From the NCBI RefSeq assembly GCF_016908515.1, contig NZ_JAFBEA010000004.1, positions 248,001 through 312,000 of the forward strand: a DNA stretch of 64,000 bases, read 5' to 3'. Below are positions 26,328-33,773 of this stretch, piece after piece. Each line of letters begins with the position of its first letter. The first letter of the stretch is position 1. This DNA is from Virgibacillus halotolerans (GTDB lineage Bacteria > Bacillota > Bacilli > Bacillales > Amphibacillaceae). The translations under genes were made by a program, and so were the position numbers. Under the pieces are notes generated by a model. It ran no database searches, was not told the origin of the DNA, and saw nothing but the letters and a program-made list of their open reading frames with translations.

Positions 26328-27737
26328 ATGGCGAATGGCGAGAAATTAATGAAGGATACCATGTTATATGGTGTAGCGAATTTCGGTTCTAAAATCATCA
26401 TGTTCCTCATGCTGCCGCTGTACACCCATTACTTCACACCTGCAGAATACGGCCTATGGGATCTCGTTGTCACAACCGCTACCCTACTAGCGCCGTTTAT
26501 TACATTCGAGCTGGTCTCCGCCGTCTACCGGTGGCTGCTCGAGGAGAACGAAACAGAAAATAAAAAAAGCATCATCACAACCGGAGCCGTAACGATCTTT
26601 CGAAACTTGATTATCTTTAATTTGCTCGCGATTGTTGTCTTTCTGATTGTTTCCATCCCATTCGGGTGGCTAGCACTGATCTATATCAATGCAACTGTCT
26701 TCAGCAGCTTTATACAACAGTGCGCGCGTGGGTTGGGATTTAACAAGCTGTTTGCACTCATTGGCATCATCCAAACCGTCATTATGGTTGCCTTCATTCT
26801 GCTGTTTATCTTTGTTTTCGCCTTCCGAATCGAAGCTTTTTTCTATGCTTCGATCATCGCTGCCATGGCTGTAATTATTTATGCTTGGAAGGCCATGCAA
26901 TTTAGCCAGTATATCGCCCTCAGCGCTTATTCGAAAACCAGACTAAAATCCTTCCTTGTTTATTCTATTCCAATCATTCCCGGTGCTGCGAGTTGGTGGG
27001 TCATGACGATGTCGGACAGATATTTTATTACCATCTATTTAGGTATGGACGCCAATGGTATTTATGCCGTAGCAAATAAAATTCCAGCAATCCTCTTGAT
27101 GATTAATACTGTATTCCTGCTTGCATGGAAGGATAGCGCTATTTTAGAATTTGATTCCAAAGATAAAAATGACTATTATTCCAACGTCTTCCGGCATTTT
27201 TTCCGATTAATGGCAACCACTGTGATTTGTCTGACACTAATAACAAAGCCTGTATTAGCGGTGATGATAGCCGACACCTTTTACAGCGCTTGGAAATATA
27301 TTGGCATCTTGTTGCTCGGTACACTGTTTAATGCATGCGCACTATTTTGGGCTGCAGGTTACCATGGAGCAAAAAGAACAAACATTATTTTCATCACGTC
27401 AGTCATCGGTGCGCTTGTAAACGTTTTGTTCAATGTTGTTTTTATCAAAACGATCGGATTGTATGCCGTGGTGATTTCCACGTTCACCGCCTTTCTTGTT
27501 ACATGGCTCATTCGCGTGTTTTCCGCCAAGCATTATTTTGTAATAAAGATCCATTACCAAGATATGGTTATATTATCACTTCTGATGATCATCGCCATTA
27601 TCATCCCATTTATTTTCAATCAAGTCGGCTTGGCTGTCAGCATTTGCTTGAGTATTTTTCTTTTTATCTGGTATAACTGGAAACTACTCAAATTAATATG
27701 GCATCATTTCGCAACGTATCGCGTCAAACCGAAATAA
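26328..27737 (+). CDS. Polysaccharide flippase (Wzx/MATE-like)
   Basis: A 469-residue protein with about 14 hydrophobic segments, the size and topology of Wzx-type exporters of the MOP superfamily. The N-terminal segment MLYGVANFGSKIIMFLMLPL is typical of the oligosaccharide flippase family. It should move lipid-linked repeat units across the membrane for the Wzy-like protein at 22813-24096. AAAGGGGTA lies upstream of the ATG. It is the last gene of the polysaccharide set and is followed by array 4. Confidence 0.87.
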   Translation: MANGEKLMKDTMLYGVANFGSKIIMFLMLPLYTHYFTPAEYGLWDLVVTTATLLAPFITFELVSAVYRWLLEENETENKKSIITTGAVTIFRNLIIFNLLAIVVFLIVSIPFGWLALIYINATVFSSFIQQCARGLGFNKLFALIGIIQTVIMVAFILLFIFVFAFRIEAFFYASIIAAMAVIIYAWKAMQFSQYIALSAYSKTRLKSFLVYSIPIIPGAASWWVMTMSDRYFITIYLGMDANGIYAVANKIPAILLMINTVFLLAWKDSAILEFDSKDKNDYYSNVFRHFFRLMATTVICLTLITKPVLAVMIADTFYSAWKYIGILLLGTLFNACALFWAAGYHGAKRTNIIFITSVIGALVNVLFNVVFIKTIGLYAVVISTFTAFLVTWLIRVFSAKHYFVIKIHYQDMVILSLLMIIAIIIPFIFNQVGLAVSICLSIFLFIWYNWKLLKLIWHHFATYRVKPK

Positions 27738-27785
27738 ATATAAAACCGCAATACCATTCCAATAATTTGACTATCAAGCCTTTCA

Positions 27786-27900
27786 TCGGCGCTCGCGGAT
27801 TGAGATTCAGCGCTTAGGTCGTATGGTTCAGCGCTCAGCTCGGATCCTTCGGCGATTAGGTGGATAGGTTCAGCGCTCATCCCCGGATCCTTCGGAGATT
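27786..27900. repeat. Degenerate tandem array 4 (21-bp units beginning TCRGCG)
   Basis: Units start at 27786, 27807, 27828, 27849, 27870 and 27892, spaced 21, 21, 21, 21 and 22 bases. The pattern is TCAGCGCTTAGG then TCGGATCCT-like, alternating TCGG and TCAG starts. It lies just downstream of the flippase gene with no associated gene. Confidence 0.8.
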
Positions 27901-27998
27901 CAAACGTGGTTTTTGCATAAAGCCTTTCAACTAAGAGAAACAACTAGACGCAATCCTTTCAATCTCGTGTTAGTCGTAGTCAACCTGTTAGTTTGCGT

Positions 27999-28169
27999 AT
28001 GTACATTCATATGCTTTTCCAATATCAAGAACATCTATCTAAATTAAAAAGTGAGATAAATGCGCTACCGCAGTCTTTTGAAGAATATGGATTTCCATAC
28101 CGGGAATCGGCGATAAGATTGCGACAGTCTCTTTATACTGCTGTGCAATGCGGTCTTGCAAAAAAATGA
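27999..28169 (+). CDS. Possible 56-residue ORF in a 640-base gap
   Basis: The frame begins ATG at 27999 (MYIHMLFQYQEHLSK) and ends in TGA at 28167-28169. Amino-acid composition looks protein-like (NALPQSFEEYGFPYRES) but there is no good ribosome site and no recognised family, so it may be a gene fragment. Apart from this, array 4 and the terminator at 28324, the 27738-28375 gap shows nothing interpretable. Confidence 0.25.
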   Translation: MYIHMLFQYQEHLSKLKSEINALPQSFEEYGFPYRESAIRLRQSLYTAVQCGLAKK

Positions 28170-28323
28170 AATAACATATTCATTTAAATAGCCGGTTTTC
28201 TGAATGTTATTTGGTTATTCTTCACATTTACATATCTTAAACCAGGTTTTGTCAGCATCTTCTCTCAAGGGTTATTAATAAAACAAATTTTTATTGATTA
28301 GCAAATGAATGAGTAAAGACTTG

Positions 28324-28352
28324 AAAAGCTCACAAAACAATTGTGAGCTTTT
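28324..28352. terminator. Terminator after the Ltp-domain gene
   Basis: AAAAGCTCACAA (28324-28335) pairs perfectly with TTGTGAGCTTTT (28341-28352). It lies 24 bases after the stop codon of the minus-strand gene. Confidence 0.85.
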
Positions 28353-28375
28353 ACTTTGTGCTTGTTCAATATTCT

Positions 28376-29236
28376 TTATAGACCTACTTCATTCGCAGCA
28401 TAAGTAGCAATCTCATCACTGAATCCTTCAAATTTTAATTGTTCTATTAATCCGATTTTTGAAAATGCAGTATAATCTAAATAGTCTTCCGCCATTTTTA
28501 CTGCTTGTTCTTTCCAATCGACATCGATTCTTTCTACTGCATAAGTAGCATACTGATTATCGAAACCTTCGAATTCTAACTGCTCTATTAATCCGCTATT
28601 TGAAAATGCAGTATAATTTAAGTAATCTTCCGCCATTTTTACTGCTTGTTGCTGTGACTTCGTTTCTGTATCTTCTTTCTCCTTCTTCTCCTCTTCCTGC
28701 TTAGCTTTCTCTTCTTCCGCTTTCTTCTCCTCTTCTTGCTTAGCTTTCTTTTCTTCCGCTTTCTTCTCCTCTTCTTGCTTAGCCTTCTCTTCCTCTGCTT
28801 TCTTCTCCTCTTCTTGCTTAGCCTTCTCTTCCTCTACTTTCTTCTCCTCTTCTTGCTTAGCCTTCTCTTCCTCTGCTTTCTTCTCCTCTTCTCGCTTAGC
28901 CTTCTCTTCCTCTGCTTTCTTCTCCTCTTCTTGCTTAGCCTTCTCTTTCTCTGCTTTCTTCTCCTCTTCTCGCTTAGCCTTCTCTTCTTCTGCTTTCTTC
29001 TCCTCTTCTTTCTCTTGCTCTACTTGATCGTTATTATCAGCACTTTCATTTGTAGGTGGTACAGTTGCTCCAAATAAAATGAAAAATACTACTACAGCAA
29101 TCCCAAAATACATCGCCACAGACTTCCTATTTCTTTTCGCTTTAGGAAGCCAGCTTAAAACAATATTAGGTTTAATTAAACCTATCAGTAATGCCAAAAA
29201 AGATATTAAAAATAATATTAAAAATAAATTCTCCAT
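28376..29236 (-). CDS. Membrane protein with charged coiled-coil repeats and two Ltp-like domains
   Basis: A 286-residue protein with two hydrophobic helices (about 3-21 and 40-58). Then comes a highly charged helical stalk made of eight 13-residue repeats EEEKKAEEEKAKQ (77-180), and two C-terminal copies of a 40-45-residue domain (AVKMAEDYLNYTAFSNSGLI and AVKMAEDYLDYTAFSKIGLI, about 197-238 and 244-286). That domain resembles the Ltp family (host cell surface lipoprotein), first known from the superinfection-exclusion protein of a streptococcal phage. The stalk probably holds the Ltp domains away from the membrane. No function is assigned; phage-exclusion is only a hypothesis. It is a single-gene unit. 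Confidence 0.7.
   Translation of the reverse strand: MENLFLILFLISFLALLIGLIKPNIVLSWLPKAKRNRKSVAMYFGIAVVVFFILFGATVPPTNESADNNDQVEQEKEEEKKAEEEKAKREEEKKAEKEKAKQEEEKKAEEEKAKREEEKKAEEEKAKQEEEKKVEEEKAKQEEEKKAEEEKAKQEEEKKAEEKKAKQEEEKKAEEEKAKQEEEKKEKEDTETKSQQQAVKMAEDYLNYTAFSNSGLIEQLEFEGFDNQYATYAVERIDVDWKEQAVKMAEDYLDYTAFSKIGLIEQLKFEGFSDEIATYAANEVGL
28697..29008 (-). repeat. Eight tandem 39-bp repeats coding the charged stalk
   Basis: Thirteen-codon units repeat eight times with few substitutions (Q/R at unit ends, single A to V and E to K changes), followed by a partial ninth. Near-identity at DNA level suggests ongoing expansion and contraction by slippage or recombination. Confidence 0.9.
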
Positions 29237-29493
29237 CCCTTATCCCCCTCATAATATAATTATACAGTGCTCATTAGTAAAACAATTATATCATTTGTAA
29301 TTCAAAATACCTATGACTTTTTAACCTTAATCATTAGAAAGATATGGGTGGTAACCACTTGTCATTCAGTGTTAAAGAGTATGTCAACATTGGTGCATTC
29401 TTATGACTGTAATCAATTTGCTTTCATCTTCATAACCCGAAGTATAAATAATTATGTTATCATTTACCTATTCATGGATTGGAGTGAGTTCAT

Positions 29494-30213
29494 TTGACAA
29501 TCAATTTCGCCCATCGTGGCTCATTAACAGAAGCACCAGAGAATACGATCCCGGCATTCCAAAAGGCCATTGACCATGGCGCAAAGGCAATTGAATTAGA
29601 TGTACAATTAACTAAAGATAACAAATTGATCATTTGTCACGACCATAAAATATCGCGCTTTAACAAAGATGTTTCTGGCCTAATCAAAGATTTTACATTA
29701 GAAGAAATTAAACAAATCGATGTTGGAAGCTCTTTTAGTGATGCATTTACAGGTACCACCCTAGCAACGCTTGATGAAGTATTGGAACTTTGTCCAAAGG
29801 ATCTGTTATTAAATATCGAAATTAAAAATATTCCCGTGATTTATGACGACATTGAATACCTATTACTCCAATGTCTATCAGACCATCAACGCATGGAGCA
29901 CGTCATCATTTCTTCATTTGACCATGTCGCACTACAAAAGGTACAGGAAATCACCCCCAGCATGCCACTGGGAATGTTATTTTACTATCGCATTTTAAAC
30001 GCATGGGATTACGCGAAAAACAGTGGGTTAAACATTACGAGCATACACCCTAACAATGTGTATACCAATCGAGACTTTGTAAAGAATTGTAAGGCTTCAG
30101 GGTATCAGGTTTATCCGTATACGGTGAACACGTTGGAGCGGTATGAGGAATTAGTGGATTATGGTGTAGATGGTGTGTTTTCAAATGTGCCGGAGATATT
30201 TACGAGCGTTTAA
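29494..30213 (+). CDS. Glycerophosphodiester phosphodiesterase (cytosolic UgpQ type)
   Basis: A 239-residue enzyme without signal peptide that hydrolyses glycerophosphodiesters to glycerol-3-phosphate and an alcohol. Catalytic features are FAHRGSLTEAPENT (H and R near 7-8, E near 14), AIELDVQLTKDNKLIICHDH (metal ligands E and D, second catalytic H) and NIEIK. Length equals E. coli UgpQ. The start is TTG 29494 with TGGAGTGAG upstream; no in-frame ATG lies near. It is followed immediately by a terminator. It probably acts with the Ugp-type importer at 32029-35084. Confidence 0.92.
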   Translation: MTINFAHRGSLTEAPENTIPAFQKAIDHGAKAIELDVQLTKDNKLIICHDHKISRFNKDVSGLIKDFTLEEIKQIDVGSSFSDAFTGTTLATLDEVLELCPKDLLLNIEIKNIPVIYDDIEYLLLQCLSDHQRMEHVIISSFDHVALQKVQEITPSMPLGMLFYYRILNAWDYAKNSGLNITSIHPNNVYTNRDFVKNCKASGYQVYPYTVNTLERYEELVDYGVDGVFSNVPEIFTSV

Positions 30214-30240
30214 GAAGCCTTGCGGGCGCAAGGCTTCCTT
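30214..30240 (+). terminator. Terminator after the cytosolic GDPD gene
   Basis: GAAGCCTTGC (30214-30223) pairs with GCAAGGCTTC (30228-30237), followed by CTTCTTCTT. It starts directly at the stop codon. Confidence 0.8.
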
Positions 30241-30293
30241 CTTCTTAACTTCATAAATATAAGTTAAATTGCGATCTATTTACCTAACAACCT

Positions 30294-31679
30294 CTATCTT
30301 CTTCGTTTTCGCATCATCATATAAATAACAATAGCTAATAAAAATACAAGTACACCCAAAACCATATATTGAACTAGATTACTATCTTTTTCAGTTCCCT
30401 CACTATGTCTCTCATCCGCATAAACGTCGGATTCATCACCCTGTTCCTGCTCGAAATCTGTTAAAGGAACTGCATAGACATTAGAATCCTGACTGCCTAC
30501 AAATAACGTGTCATTCACAATGATAGGTCCGGCTGGGGCCAGTACACCATTTAATTTCTTTTCACCAAGCTGTTCACCTGTTTCAGCATCCAATGCATAA
30601 ACAAACCCTTTTGTATTAGAAAAATAAACAATACCGTCTTGGGCAACTGGAGGAGCCTTCATCACCTCATCTTCAAATTCCCACAGCTTCTCGCCAGTTT
30701 TCAAATCATATGCATAGAATGCTTTCGTAATCGGACTACCCACATAAATATTTCCTTCATAAATCATAGGTGCACCTGATCTATTATTGGAAACATCTTC
30801 CCCTACGCCAAGACTTTCTTTCCAAACGATTTCACCAGATGCTGTATCCATTGCATACATGAAATGTTCGGCGTTTTCACCATCCCCTGCCTTTTCCAGT
30901 GCTGTTGTAACGACAAGATTATCACTCGTTGCTGGTGGAACATCATCAAGCCCTGCATAGGCTTCCGGTATTTCTGTCTGCCATTTAAAATCATCATTTT
31001 CCAAATCATAGGCGGAAAAAGTATATGGTTCTGGTGCCCCTCCTCCAACATAAAGTGTATCTTCCGTGATATTCGGTGCAGACATACTTATCGTTGAACC
31101 AATATATGCTTGATGCAGTACTTCACCTGTGTCGGGATCTAATTTGAATAGGTTTCTGTCGCCTGTTGCAATATATACTGCCCCATCATGATAGGCTGGC
31201 GTAGGCATCACTTCACCATCCGTATTATATTTCCATAAGATATCACCGGAATCTGCATCTAATGCCATAACGCCATTTTCACCTGTACCACGTATGCCGT
31301 CTTCGCGAAAGAAGCGATTCCCAAACCCAACATATACTTTTCCATTGTGGTAAATCATTTCTGAATGAATCCAGTTTGGTGCCTGATTTTCCCATAACTG
31401 TTCACCACTATGTACATCAAACGCATGTAAATCGCCCGATTCATGGTTTCCAATAAAGAGTTTATTACCAACAATTACTGGAGTCGCTCTTACTTCGTCT
31501 GTAGTCTCATAAGTTTGATATGTTAACGGCTCAGAACCGTTATCAAATACAGCATTTTTATCACTTTGCATTCGATATTGGTGCCATTCTTCAGGACCAA
31601 AGCTGTCCGCAGACACAATGTAAGGAGACATAGATAATATAAAAACAGCAATAAAAAGTACATTATTTCTTTTGAACAA
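30294..31679 (-). CDS. Secreted, membrane-anchored PQQ-type beta-propeller protein
   Basis: A 461-residue protein with an N-terminal signal peptide (ending near VSADSFG), a propeller built of about seven PQQ-like blades and a C-terminal membrane helix with basic tail (about 437-461). Repeating blade signatures include HAFDVHSGEQLWE, MALDADSGDILWKY, YAMDTASGEIVWK, YAYDLKTGEKLWEF and YALDAETGEQLG. The fold supports a substrate-binding or scaffold role outside the membrane. Enzyme partners are not visible, so dehydrogenase activity should not be assumed. The start is a TTG with GAGGTGAGG upstream. It is divergent from the ugp-like operon. Confidence 0.85.
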   Translation of the reverse strand: MFKRNNVLFIAVFILSMSPYIVSADSFGPEEWHQYRMQSDKNAVFDNGSEPLTYQTYETTDEVRATPVIVGNKLFIGNHESGDLHAFDVHSGEQLWENQAPNWIHSEMIYHNGKVYVGFGNRFFREDGIRGTGENGVMALDADSGDILWKYNTDGEVMPTPAYHDGAVYIATGDRNLFKLDPDTGEVLHQAYIGSTISMSAPNITEDTLYVGGGAPEPYTFSAYDLENDDFKWQTEIPEAYAGLDDVPPATSDNLVVTTALEKAGDGENAEHFMYAMDTASGEIVWKESLGVGEDVSNNRSGAPMIYEGNIYVGSPITKAFYAYDLKTGEKLWEFEDEVMKAPPVAQDGIVYFSNTKGFVYALDAETGEQLGEKKLNGVLAPAGPIIVNDTLFVGSQDSNVYAVPLTDFEQEQGDESDVYADERHSEGTEKDSNLVQYMVLGVLVFLLAIVIYMMMRKRRR

Positions 31680-31860
31680 TACCTCACCTCTATGTAATAC
31701 GCATATTTAGTAACCTTACTCTATCAAATTTTTCAATTATTTTAAAGTAACGTCATTTGAGTGCAATAGGTAGAACTTAGGTTTCTATTCAAATTGCTTT
31801 GTGACTTTTTAGCGTTTCTCATCTTCTAAAGGTTAATATCCATCCACATTTATGAAAACT

Positions 31861-31938
31861 TTCATATTTGGTTCATATTTTGCGTAAGTTAATGTATCTA
31901 TTGATTAGTTGACATGCGCATTTAAAACACAATAAATA
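31861..31938 (+). promoter_or_regulatory. Promoter and possible PhoP repeats of the ugp-like operon
   Basis: TTGACA (31909-31914), 18 bases, TAAATA (31933-31938) precede ugpA by about 90 bases. Upstream, TTCATA occurs at 31861 and 31872, an 11-base spacing that fits the B. subtilis PhoP repeat TTHAYA. Only two clear repeats are seen and they are further from the -35 than usual. The rest of the 349-base gap 31680-32028 holds no gene. Confidence 0.4.
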
Positions 31939-32028
31939 GGCATACCAGTTGAAAATTTAATTTCATTTAAGGGGATGATCTAATTACGGCTGCCTTAGAA
32001 TACAATTTAAAAGAGGTGTAATTACAGT

Positions 32029-32943
32029 TTGGTTAAAAAATATGTAAAAAGCAAAAAGCTTGGTATTCATAATGAAAAAAAGCTATTTGGCATTGGCATT
32101 TTATATCTTTTACCAGCACTCATTCTTTTAGGTGTCTTTCTCTTTTATCCAATGATTAAAACATTTTATTTTAGTTTCAATGAGGTTACAGGTGGCGGTT
32201 TGGTCAAAGATTTTGTTGGATGGGATCACTATATGAAACTATTGCATTCAGCAGAATTCAGAAAAAGCATGATTGGTACCTTTTTATTTGTGCTTTATAC
32301 TGTACCCGCGGAAATCATTATTGCATTATTTTTTGCCGTGATTGCAAGTGAAAAGCTAAAAGGAATCGGTATTTTCAGAACCATCTTCTCATCCACTTTA
32401 GGTGTATCTGTTGCGGCAGGTGCTACTATATTCTTATTTTTATTCCATCCATCACTTGGTGTATTGAATAACATTCTAGGATTTGTTGGCATCGACGGTG
32501 TGGAATGGTTAACAAGCTCCAAATGGGCGTTATTCGCCGTTGCCATCACAACCATCTGGATGCACATTGGAATAAACTTCATTATTTTATTAGGCGGTAT
32601 TCAAAATGTCTCCGCTGAATTATACGAAAGCGCCAAAATAGATGGTGCAGGCTACTGGGCTAGATTAGTTAAGATTACCATACCGATGCTGTCACCCGTA
32701 TTATTTTTTGTAACGATTATTGCAGTGATAGGGTCTTTCCAGACATTTGGACAAATTGATATTCTAACTGGCGGTGGACCTGCTGGCTCAACGAATATTA
32801 TTGTTTATTCTATTTATCAAGAGGCCTTCTCCTATGGTAATTTTGGTTTTGCTAGCGCACAAGCAATCATCTTATTTCTAGTCATATTAATCGTAACCTT
32901 CATACAGTTTAGGGTTGGAGAAAAGAAGGTGCATTATCAATGA
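32029..32943 (+). CDS. ugpA: Glycerol-3-phosphate-type ABC transporter permease (UgpA-like)
   Basis: A 304-residue permease with six hydrophobic segments and the cytoplasmic EAA loop LYESAKIDGAGYWARLVKIT (about 205-224), typical of carbohydrate-uptake family 1 MalF/UgpA subunits. The start is a TTG with AAGAGGTGTA upstream. Its stop overlaps the ATG of the next permease. A GDPD at the operon end indicates glycerol-3-phosphate or glycerophosphodiester import rather than sugar import; that is a context inference. Confidence 0.85.
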   Translation: MVKKYVKSKKLGIHNEKKLFGIGILYLLPALILLGVFLFYPMIKTFYFSFNEVTGGGLVKDFVGWDHYMKLLHSAEFRKSMIGTFLFVLYTVPAEIIIALFFAVIASEKLKGIGIFRTIFSSTLGVSVAAGATIFLFLFHPSLGVLNNILGFVGIDGVEWLTSSKWALFAVAITTIWMHIGINFIILLGGIQNVSAELYESAKIDGAGYWARLVKITIPMLSPVLFFVTIIAVIGSFQTFGQIDILTGGGPAGSTNIIVYSIYQEAFSYGNFGFASAQAIILFLVILIVTFIQFRVGEKKVHYQ

Positions 32944-33749
32944 TGAAGAAACTTTTATTATACACACTTTTAATCATCTCAAGCCTGATACTTTTCTTTC
33001 CACTTTTGTATGCAGTATCCGCTAGTTTTATGGAACCACAGGAAATCTATGCAGGAAAGTTGTTCCCATCAGCGATAAACTTCGATGCTTATAAAGAAGT
33101 ATTTGAAAACATCCCCTTACTGCACTTTTTAACCGTAAGTTTTTGGATGTCTTTCATCGTCATGATTGGTCAACTCATTGTATGCAGTCTATCTGCTTAT
33201 GCTTTTGTCTTCATTCCTTTTAAAGGTAGAAATCTGATTTTCTTTATATTCCTATCTACGATGCTGATACCTTGGGAAGCTACGATTATCCCAAACTTTC
33301 TAACTATCTTACATCTTGGGTGGCTCAACACCTATCCTGCTTTAACATTTCCATTCTTCGCCTTACCATTTGGCATCTTTTTATTAAGACAGCACTTTTT
33401 AACGATACCAAAAGAATTATGGGAATCTGCACAAATGGATGGTTGTACAAGGTTCCGTTTTTACTTGAAATTCGCCTTACCATTATCAAAGTCATCACTA
33501 AGTGCTTTGGGAATATATGGATTCCTAACTACCTGGAATCAGTACCTATGGCCATTACTGGTAACAAACGATGATACGGTTCGCCCTGTGCAAATCGGGT
33601 TAAAAATGCTCATCGCAAATGAAAGTTCCTCTCAATGGAACATGGTAATGGCTGCCGTTGTAACGATTCTTTTACCGACCATCCTACTACTATTCATTGG
33701 GCTGAAATATATTAGAGAAGGATTAACCGCAGGGGCGCTAAAGGGATAA
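32940..33749 (+). CDS. ugpE: Glycerol-3-phosphate-type ABC transporter permease (UgpE-like)
   Basis: A 269-residue MalG/UgpE-class permease with six hydrophobic segments and EAA loop ELWESAQMDGCTRFRFYLKF (about 155-174). The start overlaps ugpA by four bases (ATGA), so the two are translationally coupled. It would form the heterodimeric channel with UgpA. No ATPase gene follows, so a shared MsmX/UgpC-like ATPase from elsewhere is presumably used. Confidence 0.85.
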   Translation: MMKKLLLYTLLIISSLILFFPLLYAVSASFMEPQEIYAGKLFPSAINFDAYKEVFENIPLLHFLTVSFWMSFIVMIGQLIVCSLSAYAFVFIPFKGRNLIFFIFLSTMLIPWEATIIPNFLTILHLGWLNTYPALTFPFFALPFGIFLLRQHFLTIPKELWESAQMDGCTRFRFYLKFALPLSKSSLSALGIYGFLTTWNQYLWPLLVTNDDTVRPVQIGLKMLIANESSSQWNMVMAAVVTILLPTILLLFIGLKYIREGLTAGALKG

Positions 33750-33773
33750 AAATATGAAGGGGGAAAATGTATT

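Noticed and set aside
5850-27900. CRISPR array interpretation of the four tandem repeats
   Set aside because: Units are contiguous and 20-22 bp long with no constant repeat plus unique spacer pattern, and no cas genes are present.
28736-29077. 113-codon leucine/phenylalanine-rich frame on the plus strand
   Set aside because: It is the antisense of the glutamate/lysine repeats in the stalk protein.
30294-31679. PQQ-dependent dehydrogenase
   Set aside because: Only the propeller repeats are visible; no catalytic or cytochrome domain is present.
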